DNA from: Guyanagaster necrorhizus
Lineage: Eukaryota; Basidiomycota; Agaricomycetes; Agaricales; Physalacriaceae
DNA length: 64,000 nt
Assembly (NCBI RefSeq): GCF_019112545.1
Contig: NW_025064894.1
Span: forward strand, 894,717 to 958,716
Direction of reading: 5' to 3'
This document shows, one piece after another, positions 10,922 to 22,051 of this stretch. Each line of letters begins with the position of its first letter. Positions within the stretch are counted from its first letter, which is position 1. Made by a program: the position numbers and the translations under genes. The notes below the pieces were generated by a model. It saw only the letters and a list, made by a program, of their open reading frames with translations, ran no database searches and was not told the DNA's origin.

Positions 10922-13718
10922 TTATGCAAATGCCGCGGCCGGCTGCTGTCCAATACTTGCAGCATCAAGATCCTGGCCATTCACAAAGGCCCGGGTACAT
11001 TGCGCCATCGTCACCGAACTATAGAGAAATTTCAAATTGATCAGTAACCAAGGCGCTGAGGCACGTATACAATACACACTTTCTCGATATCGGATCCGTC
11101 TGGTAAAAGTTGCTGATGGGCTTCACAAACGGTGCGCCAGAAATCTTCGCACCCGCTGTCTTGGCAGCCAATGCCTTCAATCCAACACTGGCAACGCCAA
11201 CGGACGTTGGTTCCGTAACGTCGTACCGCACAAGAGCTGGCGAGATCTCCCACATGCGATCCCGCAGTGTCAACACGTCATCGTACGGTAGCGGTGATCC
11301 AAGGACTTCGGAAAGAGCTCTGCAGGTGCGTCAGACAAGGACACGAAAGGCGAAGAAGAAGAATACGGACCGGATGATCTTCCAGTCTTCCCGCGCAGCA
11401 CCAGGAGGAGACACTGCTGCACGCCCAAGCTGTGACCTGCCCTCGGTGTTGACCCATGTCGACGATTTTTCAGTGTATGCAGTAGCAGGCAAACAAACAT
11501 CAGCGAGTTGTGCACCGAGGTCACCGTGATGACCTTGATACACAACAAACGCATCTTGCGGAATGGATTTGGGATCAACCTCGTCAGCATTCAGGAGATA
11601 GATGAATTTCGGTTTCGTAGAGGAAGCCTTTTTCGAAGGGACAAAACCAATCTCGTACGCAGCAGGTCTCGAAGCAATCTAGAAACAGAGACGACATCAG
11701 TAATGCGACAAACACCAGGGAAAGCTGAGGACTGACACGTTGCAGAACACTGAAACCATTCCACCCCGGTGTCAGCAGCGTTTGCCTGTGGCTCTCAACA
11801 TATTTCGCCAATGCGTTGTAAGAAGCAGCGGAATCGGGATGCTCCCCAACCGAACTTCCAACAATAATAAGAGGCTTCTTTGCCTTCGCAAATTTCTTGG
11901 CAAAGGCACTCCTGCCAGAAACGAAGGTGCTCAGAGCTTTCGCATCAGCGCCGAGGTACTCATAACCATACGTCGTGTCTGCGCGCTCGCCGATGAAGCC
12001 CACTTCCAGTCCACTGTGCAACCACGACTTCCGGATTCGAGAGTTCAGGACAGCTGCTTCATGCCGAGGGTTGGTGCCAACGAGGAGGATCATGTCCGCC
12101 TCCTCAACACCCGGGATAGTGGAATTGAAGAGGTAATTTGAACGAACGTCGACGCCATGAGTTGGAGCAGATGAGCCTCCTTGTTGATCAAGGACGAGGT
12201 TATCCGATCCTAACCCGTTGACCAAATCCTTCAAGGCTACCATGGACTCCGTATCCGCAAGATGTCCCACGACTGCTTGTATCTCGTTCTCCGTCGCGCC
12301 AGACGCCGCAAGCCCATTCGAAATGGAAGTCAGGGCATCTTCCCATGACGCCGGTACAAATCGATCTCCATTTTTGATCAGGGGGACCGTCAACCGTTGA
12401 TACTTCAGTCCATCATAAGAATAGCGCGTCTTGTCACTGATCCACTCCTCGTTAACGTCGTCGTTAGTTTTCGGTTGGATCCGCATGACCTGGACACCTC
12501 TCGAGTCAACACGAATATTAGACCCTAATGCATCCATAACATCAATCGATTCGGTATTCTTCAGCTCCCAAGGTCGAGCGTTGAAGGCGTACGGTTTACT
12601 TGTTAGGGCTCCGACGGGACACAGATCAATGATGTTCCCAGAAAGCTCCGAATTCATCATCTTCTCCACATACATGCCAATCTGCAAGTCATTGCCCCGA
12701 CCCGTCGTACCCAGCTCCTCGACGCCGGCGACTTCATTAGCAAAGCGGACGCAACGCGTACATTGGATACACCGATTCATGGATGTCTTGACAAGAGGTC
12801 CGAGGTCCTTGTTCTCCACCGCACGTTTGCCAGCTATCTCGTGGAAACGTGTACGGTCAGAGCCGTAGCGCATAGACTGGTCTTGGAGATCGCATTCACC
12901 GCCTTGGTCACAAATAGGGCAATCGAGAGGATGATTGGAGAGAAGAAATTCCATGACGCCTTCCCTGCCAAGCACTCAGAATATAATAATAGCGCAGTCA
13001 ATTTCGGGGTCACTGACCGAGCAGCATGGACCATAGGTGTGTTGGTGTGCACCTTGGAACCTGGCATAGCTGGCATCGCGCTGCAAACGAAAGGTAAAAG
13101 ATGACAGCCAGTCGAAACGACCATCCTGGACGCACCATGATGCAACAGGCTTTGGTGATCGCTCGACCTCCACTAAACACATTCTATTAAGGGCATTGAG
13201 CTCGTGTCCGCTGTTTGGCATGATGGACGTGTCTCACCGACAGTTTCCGGCGATGGCGAGCCTACAACAGACATAAGAAACGACGGCAACGTGAGATGGA
13301 AAGGAAACGTACCGGTCATGGTAGCAGAATCTGAAGAAAAGAAAAATCAGCCAGTGGTCGTCGTTGCTCACTGCTGAACGCACCGGGGTATGGCAGCACC
13401 AGCAGCCTCACATGCTTGAATAAGAGCAGAGCCTGCCAAAATCGTGTCCTCAGTGGCCAACCTAAGCTGGTATCGTCGTTACGTCCATACCCTGTGGTAC
13501 CGTCACTTCCTTTCCATCTACGGTTAGAGTTATATCTGCATGTCGTGCAGATGTCGACGAGATATTCCTACGGCCTTAGGAGAAAAACGTAAAAAAAATA
13601 ATGTTCCAAGGCGACAGAAAGCGAACGCACAGCTGGACGATGAAGACGACGACCCCACGACCATTCCGAGTCGACCCGCCGACGTTGGTCGCGACGCTGT
13701 TGAGACAATGCGCCACAT
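10922..13718 (-). CDS. Complex I 75-kDa Fe-S subunit (NADH:ubiquinone oxidoreductase, NDUFS1/NUAM type)
   Basis: Nuclear gene for the largest peripheral-arm subunit of mitochondrial complex I, which relays electrons from NADH through Fe-S clusters. The first exon (ATG at 13718) encodes a basic, Ser-rich targeting presequence. The ferredoxin-like domain follows (ITLTVDGKEVTVPQG, then CYHD, then AGNCRMCLVEVE and a later Cys in PVASCAMP). Next come CPICDQGGECDLQDQ, the N4/N5-type ligands CIQCTRCVRFANE and SGNIIDLCPVGALTSKP, and the molybdopterin-oxidoreductase-like C-terminal part. It ends NGQDLDAAS...AAAFA. The 5' third is cut by many tiny exons; one codes only for the seven residues or so around FCYHD. 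The first exon's donor is uncertain. Later introns fall near 11675-11735, 11320-11370 and 10995-11050. No frameshift was seen. Confidence 0.93.
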
Positions 13719-14218
13719 GGCGAGCGTAGCAGTTAATCAGTGCGATAAAATAATGTGTAGATGGGGCACGCGGCCCACGAGCAGGAAGTAGCTGGAGCAA
13801 TGGGGACTACCCGTCGTTGTGGACAGTGATGAACGACCGACCAACCACCGTCCAGGGATTTCACTTTCCCACGATTTTTCAGCACGTGGCAATTCGGATA
13901 TACTGTATTTAAAATATCAGATTAAATAATCTAATTGATTATGTCCAAGCGGGACAGCGGACCGGGAATCCGGGAACGCGGCAGAAATCGTTCGAACGCT
14001 GGATCCATTTGTTGCCTGCATAGCCCAAATACGAAGGTATGCCCTATCTCTTTTACAAATGGATAACAAACACTCAACAATGACGCTAGCAACATTAGGT
14101 CATTCGAAATTCATCCTATTCGTAGTACAAATGCCATCAATAGACGGCCTCGATGTTCAATGTTGTCAACAACGACGCAAACTCTCCCAAAAGATGCGTC
14201 TCCTCCAAATAGAACCAA
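13719..14218. other. Intergenic, upstream of the complex I gene
   Basis: Promoter side of the complex I gene on the minus strand. There is an AT-rich patch at 13895-13945 but no clear TATA box or coding frame. Confidence 0.5.
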
Positions 14219-14700
14219 TCATCTACAGCACCACGATCGTCTGTCTATGACAAAATCCATTTGAAGCAAGTCAGTAATGAAAGGTACACCAAGGTTATTC
14301 TGCTGACCTATCATTGGATGACCAGTAGGTCCCGTAAATCCCACTACGGAAACCAACAGCCTCTTGTCGTCAGACGAGATGGTAGCGACATTTTCAGTTG
14401 TAAATCCACAATTGACGTGGATATTGACTGCTATGTTCCTACCATCTTTCGATCCTACAAAGTCCATTGTCCCCTCCGTGAAAAACCTATTAAACAGTAT
14501 CAGTTCCAATTTATAGCTGTGGGTGCGCTCGAGGAGGCACTCACCCAGTCTGCCTTTGATTTGGAATTGGTCGGACGTCGACGCTGCAAGGACCAGACCA
14601 TCATTGGGCTTCCTTAACCAATAACCATAGGTGATATTATCGTTCGCCAGTTGCAGGTCAATGTCAAGATGGTTGTGGATTGTGAACGTAGATTAAAAGT
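14219..14700 (-). pseudogene. Remnant of a small beta-rich protein, family unclear
   Basis: Two protein-like frames on the minus strand. One, about 14560-14690, reads LQLANDNITYGYWLRKP and LVLAASTSDQFQIKGRLG. The other, about 14330-14490, contains EGTMDFVGSKDGRNIAVNI. The spacing and pattern (ligand-like first strand, YGYW, Gly-rich turns, EGT motif) recall small secreted beta-sandwich proteins such as aegerolysins, but only weakly, and I do not assign it. The frames do not join through a clean intron, no start Met is present, and an in-frame stop lies just upstream of the first block. It is read as broken. If it belonged to a lytic family, no functional claim would follow from this copy. Confidence 0.4.
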
Positions 14701-14845
14701 CACCCATTGTGATTGGATAAACGACCAGTGTTTCTGGACGGCTTTATACTGGATTCTAAGTTGTCAAACACGGGGGAATCATGTTTTCTGAAGCAACGAC
14801 AAGTAGCACTCGGCGTCTTTCCTCTTTTCTTTGATTGGTCTTCAA

Positions 14846-14874
14846 CCATGCAAGATGTCCCAAGGAATCCTTCG
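14846..14874 (+). repeat. Direct repeat copy 1 of the phosphatase start region
   Basis: 29 bases matching 15106-15134 with one difference. The repeat includes an ATG and the codons MQDVPR. In this copy the frame soon stops after a different continuation. Confidence 0.8.
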
Positions 14875-15105
14875 GCCCAACACATTGACCGACGCTAGAA
14901 GGATAACGTATTACTCTACGAGAATACGTAGCGCAGGTAAGCATCCAAGTACTTCTTTGCATCTGGGTTTTGTATTTACAGAGATCTGGTTACGCTTCTT
15001 TGGCGTCTCGATTTTTGCCATTTGTCCTCCATGAACATGCCTCAGAGGATTGTGCACAATGCCGCCGTGGATGTTCATCAGGTGGATACCCCATCACACT
15101 TCTGA

Positions 15106-15134
15106 CCATGCAAGATGTCCCAAGGGATCCTTCG
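15106..15134 (+). repeat. Direct repeat copy 2, at the phosphatase start
   Basis: Partner of 14846-14874, 260 bases downstream. Its ATG (15108) opens the phosphatase-like frame. Confidence 0.8.
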
Positions 15135-15521
15135 CAGACCGCAGTGAATTTCCTTACCGATCGCGGCATCAATACCATCATCAGTTTTAACCAGTACTCA
15201 TACACCAGCGCCGAGATAGCCCTCTTGGAACACGCACACATCCTCTATCGCCACTTTCCGGTTGAAGATTTCCAGGCCCCGACTATCGATCAGCTCACAA
15301 AGGCTATTGATTTTCACAGATTTATCTCCAATGCATCCACGCTTGTGCATTGTGGATATGGTCATGGAAGGACGGGTACCGGCATAACAGCCCTTCAACT
15401 CTTTGCTACCTGGGGTCAAAGTCCTCCTGAGGCCGACTGGGCGCGTGTCAATTACGTTGAGCAGCCTGCTCAGGTGGAAGTACTCAAGCAGCTCCGCTCA
15501 CGCCATAAAGGTGAGCTCTGA
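15108..15521 (+). CDS. Small protein-tyrosine/dual-specificity phosphatase-like protein
   Basis: An intron-free frame of 137 residues with the Cys-X5-Arg phosphatase signature (HCGYGHGRTGTG). It is preceded by an HFPVEDFQAPT segment that supplies the general-acid Asp position as in DUSP23/Cdc14-like small phosphatases. An opening DRGINTIISFNQ strand fits the same fold. The catalytic Cys and Arg are both present, so activity on phospho-Tyr/Ser/Thr or another phosphoester is plausible. Start chosen: the ATG at 15108, because a PRDPSQTAVNFL start suits the family and the frame upstream (from 14970, alternative codon) is Cys/Arg-rich and not family-like. The same start context is duplicated at 14846, so an upstream exon or alternative first exon is possible. 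It lies between the broken remnant and dynamin B. Confidence 0.72.
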   Translation: MQDVPRDPSQTAVNFLTDRGINTIISFNQYSYTSAEIALLEHAHILYRHFPVEDFQAPTIDQLTKAIDFHRFISNASTLVHCGYGHGRTGTGITALQLFATWGQSPPEADWARVNYVEQPAQVEVLKQLRSRHKGEL

Positions 15522-16361
15522 GTCTATGATGGAGCGTTGGTAAGTCCTCAGAAGTATCTACTGTTATTCAACTGATGTGCTTCAGGTTCAGTCGCCATTT
15601 TCCACATATCCTTCTCAAAATTTGTATCAATGCCATCTAAAACAGTGTTCGGAAGCACTGGGACGACGAGGGGCGTATGCTCGTCGTCGTGCCATTCAGA
15701 GTATATATGCAACAGTTGTGGCCGTCTTTTAACCCAATTTTACTTTTCTTTGTCTCATTCTCTTGATACGCCTACACATGCAGTCTTGTATCCATCTACC
15801 ATGTACGTCCGAAGTCATATGAGGACGACTTCGAACAGGTTTTTGTATTATTTCATTACCGTCGCTCTCATTTCTGGACAGTTGCCAAGTAACGCCTCAC
15901 GCAGATTTGTGTGGTGGCGGTCCGAGATGTGTATTAGGCCTCCCGTAGATGAAGTAAGTATAGTAGCTAGTCATCATGCGCTATGGATACCTCAGACCCA
16001 TAGCGGCAATGGAAAGAGAATCTTCCAAGGCAAGCCCATCGTCCTTTTAATTCTGACGTGGGGTACTGACTTGGTTTTTGCAGTTGAACATCGCCATGTC
16101 GCTAAGACCCGTCAGAGGCAGCATTATGACCAATACCGGTGACGCTTTCATCACCGTGTTCGACATCGACGGAAAGCAATATGTTTTTGCTGCTAGGATC
16201 GGGAACACCCACTGCCCACCCTTCTACCCTTTCACTACGGGCCTCATATTGGCAATCTTCATCGCACGCCGGATTGCCTCAATTCATTCTTGGTAAAAAT
16301 AAACATTGTTGCTACCGAAAAAGTACATACACGCAAAACCACTGTCAATTGAGCGTAGTCC
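15522..16361. other. Intergenic with a possible short ORF
   Basis: No established gene. A plus-strand frame from 16096 to 16296 starts MSLRPVRG and contains DAFITVFDIDGKQYVFAA, which looks protein-like (alternating beta pattern). It then runs into non-descript sequence, suggesting a decayed exon. No family was recognised. Confidence 0.4.
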
Positions 16362-19160
16362 TCAAAATATCACGTTCAACAACTCATTACTCGCATCCTG
16401 CAGCCTCTCCATCTTCTTCTCCAATTCCTTCCTCTTCTCTGACACCTGTGGATTCTCCAGCGCCAGCCTCTTGCATAAATCCTTTCCCTCAGGCCTGTAG
16501 ATCCCCAGTCTATCCGACAACGTTTCCAGTAAATCACGATTAAGACCCCGAACAAGATCGTGGTCGATAGCGAGGGGGATGACATCCGTGAACCGTTTGT
16601 ACGCCACTAAACCCTCAGTCAGAGATCAAATCGAACGTAAGACGATACACACAGATACCTTGGAAATACGCTCGCACTTCCGCCATAATACTTAGCGCGG
16701 GCTCCATCGGGTCAGGAGGGAGTAGTCTCGCTAGATCATTTGCTTTGATACCATCTATCCCGATGGCGCTGAGCGCACTGATTGCATTTGTAATAGAATT
16801 GGTCGTATACTGTATCCCTGCATTTTGCACTCCATTTTGAAAGCACTGAAGCTTGGAAAGGACATCGCTGCTAGAAGCCCGCTGCCTAGCACCTTTATAA
16901 TACGCGAAGAACTTGGCGTTGTAATCCGCAAGATACAGGGTATTCAGAGTAAACGGGAGGTCTTCAAGGGCATACAGCCAATCCACCTTTTCTTCGGTGC
17001 GCTGGAGCTGCAATTTCAGGTAGTCTTGGACGAACACCCTAGAGCAACACTCAGACATGTTAATGATGAAAACGGAAGAGGCACGTACTGAATACGTTGC
17101 TCCAGGACGCCCTGCCCATAGCCACCAAAGTGATGAGTGACAACCTTGGCTGCATGCTCAGAGAGAATCCGATGAACGGCATGGCACAGAGCCTTCGCTG
17201 GTCTTTTCCACTTCTCGATGAACATGTAAATGAACGAGGCCTTTACGATGAAGGGGAAGTTTCCGGGAAGCTCTCTTGTTCGAGCGCTACATTAAAATAT
17301 ACATCAGCATAATGCATTTTGTTACAGCGATCACCGACTCACTGAAGAGCTCGAGTCCACAGCTCGTCGATGTAGATAGTATTACTATCGTCGGGCATAA
17401 AATCATCGGCCTCCTCCATCGGTTCCTCCGGTCTATCGTCTTCCTCATCATCATTCAAAAGGAACTCTGGTCGTGTAAGTCTCCGTTTCCCAGCATGCTT
17501 GCGCTCAAATGGCCGAAAATCCGGTGCCGTGGATCGGATTTCCCGCTGGAATTTCTCTTGAACAGGCCGAATCGTCTGAATCATCCCATCCTCATCCGGG
17601 ATTCCCTGAATATGCGACGCTAAACCAATGGTAAAGGCATGAAGAAGAGCAGATATCTCATGCAGGGGATTCGACGACGGGGCCTTAGGCAGCGCAGCGA
17701 TCTTCTGAGACGTCTCTTGAATAGCGGCGTCGACCTCCTTTTGGATATCCGGTAGCCTATTGAGAGTACTTTAGTTTCGAGGGGAGTCAGACGCGACACA
17801 GACACAGACACTCACCTCTTGGCAATGAGATCCGACAGGATAGAACCAAGACGTGCGACCAAATTCGCAGTTTGGAGGTATCCCTTGTAGAACGAGTCGA
17901 GGTCTTTCCAAGGAGCAGTCGTACGAAACCAGTCTCTCTCCTTCTCTCGAGCCTGCTGCCAAGTAATTTTCTGGCCAAGTTCAACAGACGACGGCTGCTT
18001 CACGCAGTACCAATTGTTCTCGAGCGGCTCCCTTTCATTTCGTATGAACGCAATCCATCTATCCTCGTCCCCGCTAGCAATACGATCGGGCTTGGTAAGG
18101 ACACCTTTGAAATAATGTTAATAAATATGCGATTGGCATCGTGAAGTCATACCTATTGTCCTCTTTCCCTTAGGGTCATGCTTCTTAGCCAGGGAATACG
18201 CGCCCTGGTTCTCAAAGTCCGCTGTAATCGACATAGTTTTTAGAATGATGCACGTGAGGGGTGGGGGGGCAGCCAGGCGATAGATAACCTACTTTCGCAT
18301 GCCACCGTCAACAAGATCACACAGCTTGGCTTCATGATATACGACTCGACCAGACTCTCAACCAGTTTGATATCATTCTGGTTTCCGCCTGTGCTTACGC
18401 TTGCAATGAGGCCTAGACTTAAATTAGACAGCAGATTTTTGGGACGCAAATTGGAAGCTGAGCGCGCACCAGGTAAATCGCAAAACGACAGGTCCGCCAC
18501 ATCAGGCCCGTTGATTTGGAGGGACACGCAATCACTAGAGAAGGTAAGCTGATTTTTCGAAAGATCTTTATCTTCTCCAACTATGAAATCCTTCATCGGC
18601 TCCTTAGGATTCAAGATCGCTCTCTGGGCTCTTCTCAATCTCTCTTCAACCTGACTCTTGTCGTAGATGACTTCACCAAATTGTTTGGTGTCGAGCTTTC
18701 CGTGAGTGTCAGCCATACGAAGAGAGACTGTACACTTCCAAGGAGCCGAGGAATATAGTAGACGACATTCTGTCGGGCATCTAGCAAAACTGCATGAGAA
18801 GTAACCAGGTAGTAAATCAAAGAGAGTCACCTCGTACATGTCCCACTAGCTCTGGGCAGGGTGATTCCGGATATCGATTCGATGAGCGACGACTTTCCAG
18901 CGCTCTGCTGGCCGATGACGGCGATCTGAGGCAGGTCAATATCTTTCTGTGCCCTGAAAAATACGATCAGCGTATTGAATATGTTAAGCGGCTTAGATAT
19001 CCAACCCTGTGTTGCTCATACGATTCATTAAATCTAGAAGCTTTCTCCGTTCTTTGGAAAGCTCTCTGTCGGCAAGGCCTACGCCATTAGGGTAGTCGTC
19101 GTGATCAAATGCCGTGCTAGACGGCGTCGAAGGGACGGAGAAATCTTCAGGTGTGGACAT
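16362..19160 (-). CDS. Dynamin-like GTPase B
   Basis: Diverged paralogue of dynamin A with the same domain order. The start at 19160 (MSTPEDF) is preferred; an in-frame ATG nine codons upstream at 19187 is the alternative. Motifs: P-loop [10 protein letters not shown]2 context SGTCTRCPTE, switch II DLPG, G4 TKPD, stalk, and a C-terminal effector domain ending [15 protein letters not shown] in near-register with A (MERLQDAS versus LERLQSAS). Most introns occupy the same positions as in A. The intron A has between its exons 9 and 10 is not obvious here: the frame stays open through 16615-17058 and would add a short insert ([10 protein letters not shown]). A soluble membrane-remodelling GTPase is expected. 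It is transcribed in the opposite direction to A, about 5.5 kb away, across the complex I gene. Confidence 0.9.
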
Positions 19161-19774
19161 GATGGGGGTGAGAACGAAGGGGTTCACGCTGCAAGGCCGT
19201 CCATTCTTGGAGTCTTATTGTGGTTTACACGTGCCGCAGGGAGTCCTTAGGCGCTGGCGCCTATGTCCCATCGATAACGACGGATATGAATGTTCTTTCC
19301 CAGAACCTATTCAATGACTCAAATTTTGGATCGACCTATTAATGGCACAGACAAAGAATAGTACAGAGACCCTAATGTCATTCAACAAAATAGACGCCGA
19401 ATAAGAAATTGAAAACTCACTAGTAAGAAGAAAGAGTCTGATAAAAACGGTAACGCGATTGCCATTCTGGATCACCCATTCCCATGATCTTTCACTTCGT
19501 TTATTGATCATATGGCGCTACCCGGGGGGTCACTGCCTCAACTCGAAAGCCAAGTATCTACAATACTGTTGTTACAGCGAGTGGGGCGTGAGTCACAGTC
19601 AGCCTGGCTTTTGTTGCATTGTTGCATAGTCCTATTGTGTGGCCATCATGCTGAAATAGGTGTCATGAGATGATGAATCAGGCGCAGCATGGTGTGTTCA
19701 AATTTATCGGCTTCATATATTCAAACACAGCTCCTTTGTATTAAATATCTTCCAGGAAGTTTTTCTGACAAATG
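19161..19774. other. Intergenic between dynamin B and the first GMC gene
   Basis: Holds the dynamin B promoter and the GMC terminator region. No coding frame was recognised and no clear TATA box was seen. Confidence 0.5.
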
Positions 19775-22051
19775 TTATATATCTGCTTTGATCAAATCGG
19801 CGGCTCTCTCCGCGAAGATATATACCGGAACCTGAGTATGCCCTGCTGGTACAAGTGGCTGGAAAACGGGAAGAGGAACTGAGCTTGCTCCAACATAGCA
19901 CGCATGGGATAAAAGACTTACCAAAATCGAAGCATCCACAATTCTTACCCCCTTCGCGCCCTTCAGCTTCAAATCTGGGTTGACCACACCCCAATCTGCA
20001 TCAGCGGGTGACATGGCTGTAGTACCCACAGGGTGGAATATACTACCCACCCCGTTCCGAATATCATTTTCGGTGGTGTTTGCGACGAGACCAAGTATGT
20101 AGCCATCCCACACCGCAGCCGTAACAAACTTCTTCGCGCTATCAGCAGCATATTGCATAATGGCAATATCTTGCGGATTTGACAAATAGTTTGGATTGAT
20201 CAGCGGCGGGTCCAGAGGATTCGTACTGTTAATAGTGATGTTCCCGCCTGGTATCAAAATAATCTATACAGTGTTGGATGTGCGAGGGCGATGATAAACC
20301 TACGTGATAGAGGGCAAATACCCACGATCCCGATGGAAAAAAAGTTCCCTGCAGGAACAGGTGCGAAGGGGATGCCGTTCTAAAAGAAAGTCAGGTCAGC
20401 ATTGCCCAAACCTGATTAAAGTGAACGCTGCAAATACCGTAAAGATTAACTCATAATGCCCGGTCTCATTCCCCGCACACGGATCTCCATCCAAGATATT
20501 CGCATCTTCAGGAACCCGAAGGAAACCTACCTGACTCGATATTCCCGTCGATAAAAATCCCGTTCGATTCGTTTGCCACTCTGCCAGGGCCTCAGCTTGA
20601 AAAGTCGAGTTTCTGAGATAGATGTTTTCTATAGTGTCCGTGTCGTTAACGAAGAAGTTGACAGACGTTAAGGTATGGTCTGTCAAGTTCTTCCCAACGT
20701 CGGGAAGATGGAGCGTTGGTGTGATCCCCAGAGCTGTCAGCTCGGTGGCGTCGCCGACGCCAGAGTGAAGGAGAATGTGTGGGGTGCCAACGGATCCGGC
20801 AGAGAGGATTACTTCTTTGAGCTGGGCCGGCACCAGGGTTTGTATAGTTGCTAGACGATGACATCATTTCAGACCAAAAAAATTCTCAAGATGGTACTTC
20901 GAAAATCTTGTCACCTCCAGCATCCTGAGTAAATTCGACAGCATCAAACGTCGGCCCGCTATCCGAAGTGATGTTTGACTGTAGTATTCGAGTGACATGC
21001 ACACTAGTCAGGACATGCAAATTTGGCCGTCCGATAAACTTGGTCCCAAGATAGGATGTCTGTGAGCTACTTCGAGTCCCATTTCCGATTGTATATGGGG
21101 CCCATCCTGTCCATGTATAATTATCACCAGACTCATTCAGACAAGCCTTAGGAAATCCTCACCAACCCCTAGATGGAACCCCGAATTGTAATCCAAATTG
21201 AACGGGAAATCATCGGAAAGCTCCGATGTAGTTTGAATGACACGGCCATCTGTAGCGCGTGGGTACCCGGGGAGGGACACCGAATTGATGCCATTGAAAC
21301 TGTGTACCGCCGGATCGAACTGACCGGTAGTGTTGTGGTGATCACTGGGGGGCACAAAATGTTCATTCTATCGTATTATCAAGATCAAACCAACTTGGTT
21401 GGCAATGGCAGAGAAAGTCAGATTAACCTTTCGAATGTACGGTTGCAAAGCCTCCCATCCCCAACCAGGGTCGCCACTGATCTGGGCATAACGGTCGTAA
21501 TCCTGAAATGAACCACGCGTGTAGAACATATAATCTGGGAATACATCAGTCATCAGATCTAGGTGGCAAGCCCATCAAAGGGACGTACTGACTGCACTAC
21601 TCCCTCCTAATCCAAATCCTCTGGGAAACGAAACAGAACGTCCATTCAATCCTGGCTGTTCAGTCGTGGTGAAGTTCCAGTCCCAGGGCGTTCCAGGAGT
21701 TGCGTTGACACAAAAGAAGGGAACCTCGGAGAGGAGAACATCAGCCGTCCTAGAGAAAGAGTCAACTTCGACATCAAAGTTTAGATCGAATAAAGGAAGA
21801 CATACGATCCGCCAGCTTCAAGAATGAGTACGGATATATTGGCGTTCTCTGTCAAACGGTTCGCAAGAACATTCCCCGCAGTTCCACCTGATTTCAATAG
21901 TAGGTTCGGGAAATGAGCACTGAATGCAAAAATACTAACCTCCGACGATGATGAAGTCGAAATTAGAAGTGGGAAGATCGTCGAATTTTTCGTATATGGC
22001 ACCGAGCACGCTTGAACATAATATGAAGAGAACAAAGAAAACGGTATCCAT
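19775..22051 (-). CDS. Secreted GMC oxidoreductase 1 (aryl-alcohol-oxidase-like)
   Basis: FAD-dependent oxidoreductase of the glucose-methanol-choline family, in the aryl-alcohol oxidase branch (CAZy AA3_2 type). The N-terminal signal peptide is MDTVFFVLFILCSSVLGA. The dinucleotide-binding motif reads [16 protein letters not shown] and is split by intron 1. Then come LEAGGS and the second GMC signature around [18 protein letters not shown]. The C-terminal catalytic pair is His in HPVGTTAMSP and His in AGHTQVPVY, both conserved. It ends RAADLIKADI, as in Pleurotus aryl-alcohol oxidase. About a dozen short exons; no frameshift was found. Expected role: oxidation of aromatic or aliphatic alcohols outside the cell with release of hydrogen peroxide. 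The exact substrate is not deducible. It is in tandem with GMC 2. Confidence 0.9.
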
